DNA of 64,000 bases, taken from Aeromonas eucrenophila. Lineage in GTDB: Bacteria; Pseudomonadota; Gammaproteobacteria; Enterobacterales; Aeromonadaceae. The notes under the pieces were generated by a model. That model had not been told where the DNA came from. It saw nothing but the letters and a program-made list of their open reading frames with translations, and ran no database searches. The translations under genes were made by a program, and so were the position numbers. Numbering within the stretch: the first letter of the stretch is position 1; each line of letters opens with the position of its first letter. Where the stretch lies: NCBI RefSeq assembly GCF_000819865.1, contig NZ_CDDF01000011.1, positions 178,566-242,565 on the forward strand, given 5' to 3'. Shown here piece by piece: positions 52,413 to 63,248 of the stretch.

Positions 52413-52445
52413 TAAAAAAGAGGAGCCACCAGGGCTCCTCTTTTA
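52413..52445. terminator. Bidirectional terminator
   Basis: AAAAGAGGAGCC-ACCA-GGGCTCCTCTTTT between the convergent transporter and pgm genes. Confidence 0.92.
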
Positions 52446-52468
52446 CATGGGGTGATCCGCAGAGGGCG

Positions 52469-54133
52469 TCAGACGCCGGCCTTGGCCAGGGCGGCGGAGA
52501 CGATCAGCTGGGCCTCCTGCTGGATCAGGTCCAGGTGTGCCTCACCCTTGAAGCTCTCCATGTAGATCTTGTAGATGGACTCGGTGCCGGAGGGGCGCGC
52601 CGCGAACCAGCCGTGCTCGGTCACCACCTTGAGGCCGCCGATGGCGGCGTCGTTGCCGGGGGCGCGGGTCAGCTTGGCGAGGATGGGATCCCCCGCCAGG
52701 CTGGCGGCTTCCACCAGAGCCGGATCCAGCTTGGAGAGCACGGCTTTCTGTGCGCTGTTGGCCGGGGCATCGATGCGGCGGTAGCTGGAGCGGCCGAACT
52801 TGGCCTCCAGAGCGTCGTAGTGGGCCTGGGGATCCTTGCCGGTGACGGCCAGGATCTCGGCCGCCAGCAGGGCCAGGATGAAGCCATCCTTGTCGGTGGT
52901 CCAGACGGTGCCGTCCTTGCGCAGGAAGGAGGCGCCCGCGCTCTCTTCGCCGCCGAAACCGAACTCGCCGCTGTAGAGGCCGTCAACGAACCACTTGAAG
53001 CCGACCGGCACCTCTTTCAGGGTGCGGCCAATCTCGCCAGCGACCCGGTCGATCATGGAAGAGGAGACCAGGGTCTTGCCGACGGCAGCCTCTTTTGCCC
53101 AACCGGTTCTGTGGGTGAACAGGTACTGGATCGCCACCGCCAGATAGTGGTTCGGGTTCATCAGGCCGGCCTTGGTGACGATGCCGTGACGGTCGTAGTC
53201 AGGATCGTTGCCAAGGGCGATGTCGAACTTGTCTTTCAGCGCAATCAGGCCAGCCATGGCGAAGGGGCTGGAGCAATCCATCCGGATCTTGCCGTCCTTG
53301 TCCAGGGTCATAAAGGAGAAGGTCGGGTCGACGCGGTAGTTGACCACCTCGATGTCGAGGTCGTAACGCTTGGCGATCACGTCCCAGTAGGCGACACCGG
53401 AACCGCCGAGCGGGTCGACCCCGATCTTGATGCCGGCGCGTTTGATGGCGTCCAGGTCCAGCACGTTTTCCAGATCGTCCACATAGGGGGTGACATAGTC
53501 GTGTTCGACCACGAACTCACTCGCCAGCGCCTCGGCGAACGGCATCCGCTTCACCCCGGCGAGGTTCGCTTCCAAAATGGCGTTGGCGCGGTCTTCCACC
53601 CACTTGGTGATCTCACCCTCGGCGGGACCGCCGTGGGGCGGGTTGTACTTGAAGCCACCGTCTTCCGGCGGGTTGTGGGACGGGGTGATCACCACGCCGT
53701 CCGCCAGGGCCGCCGGTTTGCTCGCCCCTTCTTTGCCAGAATTGTGGCGCAGTATGGCGTGGGAGATGACCGGGGTCGGCGTGAAGCCGAGGCCAGCCTG
53801 AATGCGCGTCTCGACGCCGTTGGCCGCCAGCACTTCCACCGCGCTGGCAAAAGCGGATTCCGACAGGGCGTGGGTATCCATGCCGACGAACAGCGGACCC
53901 GAGATCCCCGCCTGCTGGCGGTACTCCACCAGCGCCTGGGTCACCGCCAGGATGTGGGATTCGGTGAAGGCGTTGTGCAGAGCGCTGCCACGGTGGCCGG
54001 AGGTGCCGAAGGCCACTCGCTGCTCGGGGCGGCTCATGTCCGGCTTGTTGAGGTAGTAAGCGCTGACCAGACGGGGGATGTTGGTCAGATCGCTGAGGCG
54101 AGCCGGCTTGCCGGCGTGAGGATGCTGTGCCAT
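52469..54133 (-). CDS. pgm: Pgm, phosphoglucomutase
   Basis: Pgm interconverts glucose 1-phosphate and glucose 6-phosphate. The 554-residue protein has [10 protein letters not shown], the phosphoserine loop [14 protein letters not shown], the metal loop [10 protein letters not shown] and the sugar-binding GEESAGAS and RPSGTE motifs. It follows seqA on the same strand, as in E. coli. Confidence 0.97.
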   Translation of the reverse strand: MAQHPHAGKPARLSDLTNIPRLVSAYYLNKPDMSRPEQRVAFGTSGHRGSALHNAFTESHILAVTQALVEYRQQAGISGPLFVGMDTHALSESAFASAVEVLAANGVETRIQAGLGFTPTPVISHAILRHNSGKEGASKPAALADGVVITPSHNPPEDGGFKYNPPHGGPAEGEITKWVEDRANAILEANLAGVKRMPFAEALASEFVVEHDYVTPYVDDLENVLDLDAIKRAGIKIGVDPLGGSGVAYWDVIAKRYDLDIEVVNYRVDPTFSFMTLDKDGKIRMDCSSPFAMAGLIALKDKFDIALGNDPDYDRHGIVTKAGLMNPNHYLAVAIQYLFTHRTGWAKEAAVGKTLVSSSMIDRVAGEIGRTLKEVPVGFKWFVDGLYSGEFGFGGEESAGASFLRKDGTVWTTDKDGFILALLAAEILAVTGKDPQAHYDALEAKFGRSSYRRIDAPANSAQKAVLSKLDPALVEAASLAGDPILAKLTRAPGNDAAIGGLKVVTEHGWFAARPSGTESIYKIYMESFKGEAHLDLIQQEAQLIVSAALAKAGV

Positions 54134-54185
54134 GACGTTTTCCTTGAGCGAGGCCTTGCCGACAAGGCCTTAAGTCTGTGATGCG

Positions 54186-54698
54186 TTAAACTGCGCCGCA
54201 CACCCGCGCAGTCAGATCCTCGTCGTACCCCATGCTGGCCATCAGCTGGGCCACCATGTTCTGCTTGCGGCTGGTGTTGGTGTTGGTAATCACCCAGAAC
54301 GGGGTATCCGGCACCTGCTTGGGCTTGGTGGTGCTGCCACTGGCCCGCAGTGCCTCGGGATCCTGAGAGAAATAGACGCGCTTGCGGCCCTTGATCTCGG
54401 TCGCCTGGGTGAAGCTCTCCGGGTTGTCTCTATAGAGGGTACTCAGCACCAGCATGAAGCGGTTGATGGACTTCTCTTCCTGTTGCAGCGCGCCGGAGTC
54501 GAGCAGCGCCTGCAGTCCCATGGCATCGGCCGGGGCCACTGGCTGGGCCTGCACCGCCGGTTCGACGGTGGCGGGCACTCGCGCCGAGGCTGGTTGTTCC
54601 AGCAGGCGGCGCAGGATATCGGAGGCACTCTCGCCGATGTGCCGGGTCTGGCTCGCGATAAAGAAGTAGAGATCGTCATCAAGCTCGATGGTTTTCAT
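54186..54698 (-). CDS. seqA: SeqA, negative modulator of replication initiation
   Basis: SeqA binds hemimethylated GATC sites and sequesters new origins. The 170-residue protein has the N-terminal oligomerisation region ([21 protein letters not shown]) and C-terminal DNA-binding domain ([27 protein letters not shown]). The start at 54698 matches the family. It is upstream of pgm (52 bases) and divergent from ybfF. Confidence 0.96.
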   Translation of the reverse strand: MKTIELDDDLYFFIASQTRHIGESASDILRRLLEQPASARVPATVEPAVQAQPVAPADAMGLQALLDSGALQQEEKSINRFMLVLSTLYRDNPESFTQATEIKGRKRVYFSQDPEALRASGSTTKPKQVPDTPFWVITNTNTSRKQNMVAQLMASMGYDEDLTARVCGAV

Positions 54699-54970
54699 AG
54701 GGATGCGCTGGACTCGTCGAAGTTCGGATGCGGCGATTATACATAGGCAAACCCGGCAGCCCAAGGGAGCGGCTGGCAGATGTGCATGAATCTCATCGAG
54801 AATACGGCATAATGCGGGACCAAGTGTGTGATCCCCCGCACTGATAGCGGATCCCGGGCGGTTTTTTTGGAAAAAAACCACATAAGAAACCTCCCAAAAA
54901 GAATGAAATCCTTTTCTTTCAATAGATTAAAAATCAGGCCCGCGTGCCAACGACCGATGAAGGTGTCATT

Positions 54971-55753
54971 TTGCAACACAACCCTCCTTTGAATTTCAAA
55001 CAACAAGGCCAGGGAGCCCCCGTCGTGCTGATCCACGGTCTGTTCGGCAGCCTGGACAACCTCGGCCTGCTGGCCCGCCCCCTGAGCGAACAGTACGGCG
55101 TCATCAGCCTGGATCTGCGCAATCACGGCGCCTCCTTTCATTCAGACGAGATGAGCTACCCCCAGCAGGCGGCCGACGTGCTCGCCCTGCTGGACAAGCT
55201 CGGTCTGGACCAGGTGGCGATTGTGGGCCACTCCATGGGTGGCAAGGTCGCCATGCAGCTGGCCAAGCAGGCGCCCGAGCGCGTCAGCAAGCTGGTGGTG
55301 GCCGACATTGCCCCGGTCGCCTACCCCCACGCCCGCCACAAGAATGTGTTCGCCGGGCTCAATGCCACCCTCGCCAATCCGCCCCAGAGTCGCAGCGAGG
55401 CCGAGGCCATGCTGGCCCAGCACATCGAGATCCCGGGGGTACGCCAGTTTCTGCTCAAATCCTTCGCCAAGGGGGAAGCCGGTTGGGGCTGGCGCTTCAA
55501 TGTGCCGGCGCTCGAACACAACTACGCCAACATCATGGGCTGGCCCGACGACCAGACCCGCTTCGATGGGCCGACGCTGTTCATCAAGGGGGGGGATTCG
55601 GACTATGTGCTGCCGGAATACACCGATACCGTGATGGCGCAATTCCCGGCCGCCAAGGCCCGCGTCATCGCCGGAACCGGCCACTGGCTGCACGCCGAGA
55701 AGCCGGTTTTATTCAATAAGCTGGTTGTGGATTTCCTGTCGACAGGCGGTTAA
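54971..55753 (+). CDS. ybfF: YbfF-like alpha/beta-hydrolase esterase
   Basis: The protein is about 260 residues with the hydrolase features VVLIHGLFGSLDNLG (oxyanion region), nucleophile Ser in VGHSMGGKVAM, and the catalytic His in GTGHWLHAEKP. E. coli YbfF is an esterase acting on acyl-CoA-like esters. A TTG at 54971 with GAAGGTG upstream gives an N-terminus of YbfF length; a GTG at 54944 is the alternative. Divergent from seqA, with ybfE and fldA downstream as in E. coli. Confidence 0.9.
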   Translation: MQHNPPLNFKQQGQGAPVVLIHGLFGSLDNLGLLARPLSEQYGVISLDLRNHGASFHSDEMSYPQQAADVLALLDKLGLDQVAIVGHSMGGKVAMQLAKQAPERVSKLVVADIAPVAYPHARHKNVFAGLNATLANPPQSRSEAEAMLAQHIEIPGVRQFLLKSFAKGEAGWGWRFNVPALEHNYANIMGWPDDQTRFDGPTLFIKGGDSDYVLPEYTDTVMAQFPAAKARVIAGTGHWLHAEKPVLFNKLVVDFLSTGG

Positions 55754-55808
55754 CAGTTTCAAATCCTTTGTGATATAGTGCGCCCGTCATAAGGAGTGTG
55801 CGCAATCC

Positions 55809-56030
55809 ATGCTGAGTGAACATATCGATCTGATCGAGAGTCTGGGCCTGAAGTTGTTCTTCGTGGCCATCTTCCTGCTGATTGGTCTGGCCATTCACGA
55901 CGTGCTCAAACGCGGCAACGTGCCCCGTTTCGGCCGCCTCGTCGTCTGGCTGGTTCTGTTTCTGGGTTGCGCGGGTTTTGTCGCCAAGGGGCTGATCGAA
56001 ATGGGCTGGGAAGGCTCAGGGATCGGCTAA
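55809..56030 (+). CDS. DUF2788-family small membrane protein
   Basis: The 73-residue protein has two membrane segments (LGLKLFFVAIFLLIGLAIHDVL and LVVWLVLFLGCAGFVAKGLI, each about 20 residues). The family is found between ybfF and ybfE in Vibrio and Aeromonas; function unknown. ATAAGGAGTG lies upstream of the ATG. Confidence 0.8.
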   Translation: MLSEHIDLIESLGLKLFFVAIFLLIGLAIHDVLKRGNVPRFGRLVVWLVLFLGCAGFVAKGLIEMGWEGSGIG

Positions 56031-56050
56031 CTTATTTTCATCTGTGATGT

Positions 56051-56347
56051 ATGGCCAAACAGCAAACTGATCGAACAACACTGGATCTGTTCGCAAGTGA
56101 GAAGCGCCCCGGCAGGCCAAAGACCAATCCACTCCCCCGTGAGACCCAACTCAAGATCAACAAGCGCAACCAGCTCAAGCGCGATCGGGAGAATGGCCTG
56201 AAACGGGTAGAGTTAAAGGTGGAGGCCGAGTTGCTGGAGCGCCTGAACCAACTCGCGCTGCAACAGAACGTCAGCCGAGCCGAGCTGATCCAATCTATCC
56301 TGAAGCAACAGATTGAGTCTGCTTTTGCAGCAGGCGTCGCAATCTGA
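56051..56347 (+). CDS. ybfE: YbfE-like (LexA-regulated) protein
   Basis: The 98-residue protein has a basic middle region (RETQLKINKRNQLKRDRE) and a ribbon-helix-helix-like C-terminus (LLERLNQLALQQNVSRAELIQSIL), so DNA binding is likely. E. coli YbfE is described as LexA-regulated; no clear LexA box was seen here. It lies 20 bases after the DUF2788 gene and before fldA. Confidence 0.87.
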   Translation: MAKQQTDRTTLDLFASEKRPGRPKTNPLPRETQLKINKRNQLKRDRENGLKRVELKVEAELLERLNQLALQQNVSRAELIQSILKQQIESAFAAGVAI

Positions 56348-56386
56348 CCGTTAAGCATTAACACCAGATACGGGTAACTAAACACT

Positions 56387-56911
56387 ATGGCTAGTGTAGG
56401 TCTGTTTTTCGGCAGCGATACCGGTAATACCGAAGCTGTCGCCAAGATGATCCAGAAAGAACTGGGCAAGCAACTCATTGAAGTTCATGACATTGCCAAG
56501 AGCAGCAAGGCCGATATTGCCAACTTCGATCTGCTGATGTTTGGCATCCCGACTTGGTACTACGGTGAGTCTCAAGCTGACTGGGATGACTTCTTCCCCG
56601 AGTTGGAAGAGATCGACTTCACCAACAAGCTGGTAGCCATCTTCGGCTGTGGCGATCAGGAAGACTATTCCGAGTACTTCCTCGATGCCATGGGCACCCT
56701 GCGCGACATCGTCGAAGCCAAGGGCGCCATCATCGTCGGTCACTGGCCGACCGCCGGCTACGAGTTTGAAGCCTCCAAGGCGCTGGTCGATGACAAGCAC
56801 TTCGTCGGTCTGGGCATCGACGAGGATCGCCAGCCTGAGCTGACCGCCGAGCGCGTCAAGGGTTGGTGCAAGCAGCTGCACGAAGAGCTGAATCTGGGCG
56901 AGCTGGCGTAA
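56387..56911 (+). CDS. fldA: FldA, flavodoxin
   Basis: The 174-residue FMN electron carrier has the phosphate-binding loop FFGSDTGNTEAVAK and flavin-stacking loops PTWYYGE and GCGDQEDYSEYF. It donates electrons to biosynthetic radical-SAM and related enzymes. The ybfE-fldA-fur neighbourhood is as in E. coli, with one inserted minus-strand gene before fur. Confidence 0.97.
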   Translation: MASVGLFFGSDTGNTEAVAKMIQKELGKQLIEVHDIAKSSKADIANFDLLMFGIPTWYYGESQADWDDFFPELEEIDFTNKLVAIFGCGDQEDYSEYFLDAMGTLRDIVEAKGAIIVGHWPTAGYEFEASKALVDDKHFVGLGIDEDRQPELTAERVKGWCKQLHEELNLGELA

Positions 56912-56928
56912 GTCACCTGCTCCCAAGA

Positions 56929-56952
56929 CAAGGGCCCCACTGGGGCCCTTGT
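56929..56952. terminator. Terminator after fldA
   Basis: CAAGGGCCCC-ACT-GGGGCCCTTG followed by TTGTTTC. Confidence 0.85.
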
Positions 56953-56972
56953 TGTTTCTGCGGCGCGGCTCG

Positions 56973-57455
56973 TCAGCCGCCCCTGTGCTCCGGCTTGGAT
57001 CTCACGTAGAGGGTGCGCCTGACCTGGGCCACCAGCTCGCCGCGCTTGTCCTGCACCTGCACCTCGAACTCGGGGAAGTGCTTGTCTCCCCCCTCGGTCG
57101 CCGCGACGATGGACGCCAGCTTGGCGTCGGTCAGATTGAACTCGGCCACCAGCATCCCCTTGCCCGGCTTGATGTAGTTGATGCTGCCCGCCTTGTCCCA
57201 GACGTAATAGCGATTCTTGAAGTGCCCCATCAGCATCAGCGGATAGATGGGATCCGTCATGGCGAACATGCTGCCGCCAAACTGGGTCCGGTTCGCATTC
57301 TTGTTCCACCAGCGGGATTTCAGAGTGACCCTGCAGAAGCGAAAATCGGCGCTCAGGGTTTCTATCTTGATACCGGCTCCCCAGAAGGGAGGCCAGGCGT
57401 TGAGGGCGTGGCGCACCCAGGCTGCGTTGCCAAAAAGCCAATCCATGGATCTCAT
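56973..57455 (-). CDS. DUF4442/YiiD-type hot-dog thioesterase-like protein
   Basis: The protein is about 160 residues with the hot-dog features NRTQFGGSMFAMTDPIYPLMLM and IKPGKGMLVAEF. It resembles DUF4442 putative acyl thioesterases; substrate unknown. The start is probably 57455, with 57446 also possible. It is inserted between fldA and fur on the opposite strand. Confidence 0.75.
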   Translation of the reverse strand: MRSMDWLFGNAAWVRHALNAWPPFWGAGIKIETLSADFRFCRVTLKSRWWNKNANRTQFGGSMFAMTDPIYPLMLMGHFKNRYYVWDKAGSINYIKPGKGMLVAEFNLTDAKLASIVAATEGGDKHFPEFEVQVQDKRGELVAQVRRTLYVRSKPEHRGG

Positions 57456-57599
57456 CCGACCAGACAATAGAGAAATTACATATTATCAACATTCCCCGCG
57501 GGAGCAAGCCGAACCACGCCGCGACAGATTTATCTTCAGACCCGGGTTATCTGCTAAAGCCCTTGAATTGCTGGGTTTATTTTTACGCTGGCTACGACC

Positions 57600-57605
57600 T
57601 ATAAT
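57600..57605 (+). promoter_or_regulatory. fur promoter -10 element
   Basis: A perfect TATAAT lies 85 bases before the fur ATG, with a weak TTTATT -35 18 bases upstream. A convincing Fur box was not found beside it. Confidence 0.5.
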
Positions 57606-57689
57606 GACAGGCTAAACGAGTTCGTGGTTGCCATTCCCTCGGCAGTCAATCAGAATAACCACACCTTCGAGAATGCGAATAAGTAGAAT

Positions 57690-58118
57690 ATGGCAGACCA
57701 CAATCAAGCATTAAAAAAGGCCGGGCTCAAGATCACCTTGCCCCGCGTCAAAATCCTGGAAATCCTGCAACAGCCGGACTGCCAGCACACCAGTGCGGAA
57801 GATCTGTACAAACGGCTGATCGATCAGGGTGAGGAGATTGGTCTCGCCACCGTCTATCGCGTTCTCAACCAGTTTGATGATGCCGGTATCGTTACCCGTC
57901 ACCACTTCGAAGGCGGCAAGTCGGTGTTCGAGCTGGCCACCCAGGAGCACCACGACCACCTGGTCTGCCTCGACTGTGGCAAGGTGATCGAGTTCTCCGA
58001 CGAGGTGATCGAGCAGCGTCAGCGCGACATCGCCAAAGCGCACAACATTCGCCTGACCAACCACAGCCTCTATCTGTATGGTCACTGCGCCTCCGGCGAG
58101 TGCAAGCACGACGAGTAA
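57690..58118 (+). CDS. fur: Fur, ferric uptake regulator
   Basis: The 142-residue iron-responsive repressor has a winged-helix N-terminus (LPRVKILEILQ, TVYRVLNQFDDAGIV), metal-site histidines and glutamates in HHFEGGKSVFEL and HHDHLVCLDCGKVIEF, and a C-terminal CASGEC pair. It is followed by a strong terminator. Confidence 0.98.
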   Translation: MADHNQALKKAGLKITLPRVKILEILQQPDCQHTSAEDLYKRLIDQGEEIGLATVYRVLNQFDDAGIVTRHHFEGGKSVFELATQEHHDHLVCLDCGKVIEFSDEVIEQRQRDIAKAHNIRLTNHSLYLYGHCASGECKHDE

Positions 58119-58137
58119 GTCTCTGCGCGTCAGCCAA

Positions 58138-58166
58138 TAAAAAAGCCAGCATCACGCTGGCTTTTT
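58138..58166. terminator. Bidirectional terminator after fur
   Basis: AAAAAGCCAGC-ATCAC-GCTGGCTTTTTT between convergent fur and glnS. Confidence 0.92.
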
Positions 58167-58219
58167 TGTGTCCGTCATCCGGACAAGAGTGGCGGGGTCT
58201 CCCCCGCCCTCTTCCTCTA

Positions 58220-59881
58220 TCAGGCTTCGGCCTTACCCCAGACGTCGCGCAGGGCGACGGTGCGGTTGAACACCAGGTGTTCGGCACTGGAGAGCTTGTT
58301 GTCGGCGCAGAAGTAGCCTTCGCGCTCGAACTGGTAGGCAAACTCCGGCTTGGCATCTTTCAAGGAAGCTTCCACGCGGGCCCCTTCGATGATCACCAGA
58401 GACTCCGGGTTCAGTGCAGCTTCGAAGTCGTCTTCGGCAGCCGGGTTCGGCATCTTGAACAGGCGATCGTAGAGACGGATCTCCGCCGGCAGGGAGTGAG
58501 TGGCACTGACCCAGTGGATCACGCCCTTCACCTTGCGGCCGTCCGCCGGATCCTTGCCCAGGGTTTCGGGATCGTAGGAGCAGTAGATGCAGGTGATCTT
58601 GCCGTCCGCATCCTTCTCGACCCGCTCGGCCTTGATGACGTAGGCGTTGCGCAGGCGCACTTCCTTGCCCAGCACCAGACGCTTGAACTGCTTGTTCGCC
58701 TCGATCTTGAAGTCCGCCTCGTCGATGAAGATCTCGCGGCTGAAGTGAAGCTCGCGGCTGCCCATCTCCGGCTTGTTCGGGTGAGCCGGCGCATTCAGCA
58801 CCTCGTCGGCGGCCAGGTTCTCGATGACGACCTTCACCGGGTGCAGCACGGCCATAGCGCGCGGTGCGTTCTCGTTGAGATCCTCGCGGATGCAGGCTTC
58901 CAGCATGCTCATCTCGACGATGTTGTCCTGCTTGGTCACGCCGATGCGCTTGCAGAACTCGCGGATGGAGGCCGGGGTGTAGCCACGGCGGCGCAGACCG
59001 GAGACGGTCAGCATGCGCGGATCATCCCAACCGCTGACGTGCCCCTCGGTCACCAGCAGGTTCAGCTTGCGCTTGGACATGACGGTGTATTCGAGGTTCA
59101 GACGGGAGAACTCGTACTGACGGGGGTGGCAATCGATGCTGATGTTGTCCAGCACCCAGTCATACAGACGGCGGTTGTCCTGGAACTCCAGGGTGCACAG
59201 GGAGTGGGTAATCCCCTCCAGGGCGTCCGAGATGCAGTGGGTGAAGTCATACATCGGATAGATGCACCACTTGTCACCGGTCTGATGGTGATGGGCAAAC
59301 TTGATGCGATAGATGACGGGATCGCGCATCACCATGAAGGGGGATGCCATGTCGATCTTGGCACGCAGGCAGGCGCTGCCCTCGGCCATCTCGCCGCTCT
59401 TCATTTTGGTGAACAGGGCCAGGTTCTCTTCGACGCTGCGATCGCGGAACGGGCTGTTCTTGCCAGGGGCCGTCAGGGTGCCACGGTATTCGCGCATCTG
59501 CTCGGGGGAGAGCTCGTCCACATAGGCCAGACCCTTCTCGATAAGCTCGATGGCGTAGCCGTGCAGCTTGTCGAAATAGTCGGAGGAGTAGCAGATCTCG
59601 CCGCTCCACTGGAAGCCGAGCCACTGCACGTCCTGCTTGATGGACTCCACGAACTCGATGTCTTCCTTCGCCGGGTTGGTGTCATCGAAGCGCAGATTGC
59701 ACTGGCCCTGATAATCGCGGGCGATGCCGAAGTTCAGGCAGATGGACTTGGCGTGACCGATGTGCAAATAGCCGTTCGGCTCTGGCGGAAAACGGGTATG
59801 CACGCTCTTGTGCTTACCGCTGGCCAGATCTTCATCGATGATCTGACGGATAAAATTGGTTGGGCTGCTCGCCTCGCTCAT
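58220..59881 (-). CDS. glnS: GlnS, glutaminyl-tRNA synthetase
   Basis: This 553-residue class I synthetase charges tRNA-Gln. It has the HIGH-type motif [13 protein letters not shown] and the KMSKS-type motif VMSKRK, plus [18 protein letters not shown] and the C-terminal anticodon-binding beta-barrels. Length matches E. coli GlnS. Monocistronic. Confidence 0.98.
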   Translation of the reverse strand: MSEASSPTNFIRQIIDEDLASGKHKSVHTRFPPEPNGYLHIGHAKSICLNFGIARDYQGQCNLRFDDTNPAKEDIEFVESIKQDVQWLGFQWSGEICYSSDYFDKLHGYAIELIEKGLAYVDELSPEQMREYRGTLTAPGKNSPFRDRSVEENLALFTKMKSGEMAEGSACLRAKIDMASPFMVMRDPVIYRIKFAHHHQTGDKWCIYPMYDFTHCISDALEGITHSLCTLEFQDNRRLYDWVLDNISIDCHPRQYEFSRLNLEYTVMSKRKLNLLVTEGHVSGWDDPRMLTVSGLRRRGYTPASIREFCKRIGVTKQDNIVEMSMLEACIREDLNENAPRAMAVLHPVKVVIENLAADEVLNAPAHPNKPEMGSRELHFSREIFIDEADFKIEANKQFKRLVLGKEVRLRNAYVIKAERVEKDADGKITCIYCSYDPETLGKDPADGRKVKGVIHWVSATHSLPAEIRLYDRLFKMPNPAAEDDFEAALNPESLVIIEGARVEASLKDAKPEFAYQFEREGYFCADNKLSSAEHLVFNRTVALRDVWGKAEA

Positions 59882-60416
59882 GAATTCACCTCGAAAGTCT
59901 CAGCTCATGGGGCAACCGCGCGCCCCCGCTTAGAAACCGACAATGATCCACTATTCACCCATGAGGCTCAACAGGAATTTGCCGCCGCGCCCTGCACAGT
60001 ATCACGCCAGACCGTCTTTCCATCGGCGCAGTGCCTGGTTCCCGACGTCATGCTCCCTTTCTTTAGTCGCCATGGAGGTGCGAGCAAGGGATTTGCGGAG
60101 CCGAAAAGCACCATGGGCACCTTGCCTGAGCATGGAAGCCCGCTTTTGAGTAAAAATAAAACGCTATTTACACTGGTTATTTCGACATCAAAATTCAACT
60201 ACCTAAAAATGATTGCCAACAATCAGCGCATCACACTACAAAAACAGATTAAGTCGGCATAAACAAAAACCAGGTGTTTTCCAAATCACATCATCCTAGT
60301 ATCCTGTTTACAACCTTGTCACTTTCAACCGCGACTTCAGGGAAGATGGTCGACAGCCCCTGTCCCCTCCCTTTCCCCCGAACCACTCGCCTCATCCTCA
60401 CACAGGTAGCGAAGCC
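59882..60416. other. Intergenic region without recognised gene
   Basis: About 535 bases between divergent glnS and the molybdenum-hydroxylase operon. The right part, about 60150-60320, is AT-rich and may hold the operon promoter (a TAGTAT -10-like string at about 60298). No ORF with a credible ribosome site, no terminator and no large repeat was seen. Confidence 0.5.
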
Positions 60417-63248
60417 ATGTCCTATCCCTTATCAAGACGTGAATTCATCAAGCAGTGCGTCATCGCCGGCATCGCCGTCTACAGCGCCCCCCTCCTCGCG
60501 AACCTCTCCCTGTCCGGCATGGAAGACGAGGTCTTCGATCCCGCCTTGCTCGGCCAGTGGAAGCAGGGAGGCAAGGTCAAGTTTCGCAGCGACGGCCTAG
60601 CCAAGGTGACCGGCCAGAAGATCTACAGCCGGGACTATCGCGCGCAGGACCTCGCTGGCTGGCCGTCCCAACAGCAACATGCGCAGCTGATCCGGCTCGA
60701 CAAGGCGGATCGCCGCTATCTGGGGCTGGATCTCGCCATGCTGCCCGCCAATGCCCAGCCCAGCCGGGTGATCACCGCGGCCGATCTGCTGCGCGATGGC
60801 GTCGAGTTGCCCTCCTTCTACGGCATCAACATGCTGGTGAGCGAAGGCACCACCCCGGACTATCTGGGCCAGGCCGCCGCCATGCTCCTCTTCCCGGACT
60901 TCGCCACCTTCAATCGGGCCAAGCAGACCCTGCAATTCAATGACAAGGTGGTGCGCTACGGTGACGTGACGCCGCTGGTCGCGGCCTCCCGCGATCCCTG
61001 GGCCTGCTGGCGCATCATCCGGATCGAGGGCAAGCTCGGCATGGCCGATCAATACAGTGCCTTGAAAAATGGCCTCTTCTTCCCGGCCATCGCCAATCAC
61101 CGGCCGGTATGGCCGACCCCCAAGGCCGATGGCGATGCGGGCGAGCAGGGCATGTATCAGGCCGAGCTGGTACACAAGGAGCTGGAGGCCGACGACGCCC
61201 TGGTGCTGGATCGCACCTATCAGACCCAGTTCATCGAGCCCATGATGATGGAGCCGGAGAACTTCAACGGCTGGTTCGATGCCAAGGCGCGTACCATGCA
61301 CCTGGTAGTGAGCACCCAGTCCCCTCACGACTTCTACTACGAAGCCGCCGAGATGCTGGCCAAGGGGCCGCTCGCGGGCAAGGTCGACAAGCTGGTGGTG
61401 CACTCCCCCTTCATCGGCGGTGGCTTCGGTGCCAAGGATCACACCATATTCCCCTTCTACGGCCTGCTCGCCGCCATCTATGGCAACGGCCCGGTGCGCC
61501 TGGCCAACGACCGTTTCGAGCAGTTCCAGGGTGGCCTCAAGCGTCATCCGTTCAACATGAAAAACAAGCTGGTGCTCGACAAGCAGAGCGGCCAGTTCCG
61601 CGCCCTCATCTCCTCCATGACGGTGGACGGTGGCGGTCGTTTGAACTTCACCGGCTCAGTCGCCAGCGTAGGCGCCAGTGCCATTCAGGGCGTCTACTAC
61701 CTGCCCAAGAACGACATCACGGCGGTCGCCCTGCCATCCGAGAACCCGGACTGCGGCTCGATGCGAGGCTATGGCTCCCTGCAGAGCATGGCGGCCATGG
61801 AGATGATGGTCAACGAGGCCGCCGCGCTGCTCAAAATGGATCCGCTGGAGCTGAGGCGCCGCAACCTGATCAAGCCAGGCCAGCCCAATACCCAGGGCGC
61901 CATCCCCGAGGGCAACAACCGTTACCCCGAGATCCTGGTGATGGCCGGGCAGCACGAGGCCTGGGCCCAGCGTGAGGCCAGGAAGCAGGCTTACGAGGCC
62001 CAGCACCCCGATCGCCTGCACGGCACAGGGTTCAGCATCACCACCAAGGACTACGGTACAGGCGCCGTGGCACCCTCGGCCTGCGTCGAGCTGACCAGCA
62101 AGGGAGAGATACTGCTGAAGATCAGCGGCATGGAGATGGGCACCGGGATCCAGACCTCCCAGGCCGAGATCGTCAGCCGCTACTTTGGCCAACCGGCCGA
62201 CACCATAGATCTCGCCGAAATTGCGCTCTGGGAAAGCTTCAAGCTGGAAGAGACGGACAACCCCTACACCATCTCCCAGGAACGCCAGGACGAGATGCAG
62301 AAGAACCCGCGCTGGACCCTGGCCATTCCGCAGGCCTCCTCGGCCTCCATTTCCTCCTACTTCCAGAGCCACGCCACCGCGGCGGCGGCCCGCCTCCTGT
62401 ATGAGCAGACGCTCTGGCCGGCGGCGACCGCCATCTGGCGCAAGCAGTACTTCGTCGGTCAGGCCGGCCTGGATCTGGGTCCCTCCAGCGAAGCGAGCTG
62501 GACCCCGGCTGGCCTCACGACCCGTGGCATGCCGCCACTGCCGCTCTCTCTGCTGGCGACCCATGCCCACGCCAACGGCCTCATCACAGGGGCCATGGTG
62601 CACACCTTCAACCGCTGGGCCTGGGCCGAGTGCGACTTCACCATCGAGGGTCAGAGCAAGCGCCTGCCCATCGATGCGCTGGCGCTGCGCTACGGCGAGG
62701 GTGCCAGCAGCGAGAAACGGGCACAGGCCGATGGCAACGGCTATCAGCTGCTCGAGCGCACCCAGGCCCACTACCCCAGCACCAGCCTGAACAACGCCAT
62801 GGTGACCTATTACGCCCCCTGCGCCACCCTGGTCGAGATCGCACTGGAGAAGGGCTCGGGCAAGGTGCATATCCTGTCTGCGCACAGCTGGCTGGACGCC
62901 GGCCGGGTCATAGTCCCCGAACTGGTGGAAGGCCAGATCCAGGGCGGTCTCGCCATGGGCGTCGGTCATGCCCTCTATGAATACTTGCCACCAGGACAAG
63001 AGGGGCCGGGCAACGGCACCTGGAACCTGAACCGCTATCAGGTGCCGCTGGCCCATCAACTGCCGGTCTGGAACCTGACCCACACCCTGCTGGATCCCCT
63101 CTCCCCCACCGATGCCACCAAGGGCATAGGCGAGGTGGTGATGATCCCCGTCGTCGCCGCCCTGGTCGAAGCCATCTATCAGGCGAGTGGCACCCGCTTC
63201 TATCATCTTCCCGTCACTGCAACCGACATTCAGAAGGCCATCCAATGA
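60417..63248 (+). CDS. Exported xanthine-dehydrogenase-family molybdopterin subunit
   Basis: The 943-residue protein is the large subunit of a molybdenum hydroxylase. A Tat signal (PLSRREFIKQCVIAGIAVYSAP) shows periplasmic location. SPFIGGGFGAKDH, NPDCGSMRGYGSLQ and the C-terminal KGIGEVVMIP with the catalytic Glu follow family order. Such enzymes hydroxylate aldehydes or N-heterocycles (isoquinoline or nicotinate type). The substrate is unknown. It overlaps the 2Fe-2S gene by four bases; no FAD-subunit gene is seen. Weak AGGTAGCG ribosome site. Confidence 0.9.
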   Translation: MSYPLSRREFIKQCVIAGIAVYSAPLLANLSLSGMEDEVFDPALLGQWKQGGKVKFRSDGLAKVTGQKIYSRDYRAQDLAGWPSQQQHAQLIRLDKADRRYLGLDLAMLPANAQPSRVITAADLLRDGVELPSFYGINMLVSEGTTPDYLGQAAAMLLFPDFATFNRAKQTLQFNDKVVRYGDVTPLVAASRDPWACWRIIRIEGKLGMADQYSALKNGLFFPAIANHRPVWPTPKADGDAGEQGMYQAELVHKELEADDALVLDRTYQTQFIEPMMMEPENFNGWFDAKARTMHLVVSTQSPHDFYYEAAEMLAKGPLAGKVDKLVVHSPFIGGGFGAKDHTIFPFYGLLAAIYGNGPVRLANDRFEQFQGGLKRHPFNMKNKLVLDKQSGQFRALISSMTVDGGGRLNFTGSVASVGASAIQGVYYLPKNDITAVALPSENPDCGSMRGYGSLQSMAAMEMMVNEAAALLKMDPLELRRRNLIKPGQPNTQGAIPEGNNRYPEILVMAGQHEAWAQREARKQAYEAQHPDRLHGTGFSITTKDYGTGAVAPSACVELTSKGEILLKISGMEMGTGIQTSQAEIVSRYFGQPADTIDLAEIALWESFKLEETDNPYTISQERQDEMQKNPRWTLAIPQASSASISSYFQSHATAAAARLLYEQTLWPAATAIWRKQYFVGQAGLDLGPSSEASWTPAGLTTRGMPPLPLSLLATHAHANGLITGAMVHTFNRWAWAECDFTIEGQSKRLPIDALALRYGEGASSEKRAQADGNGYQLLERTQAHYPSTSLNNAMVTYYAPCATLVEIALEKGSGKVHILSAHSWLDAGRVIVPELVEGQIQGGLAMGVGHALYEYLPPGQEGPGNGTWNLNRYQVPLAHQLPVWNLTHTLLDPLSPTDATKGIGEVVMIPVVAALVEAIYQASGTRFYHLPVTATDIQKAIQ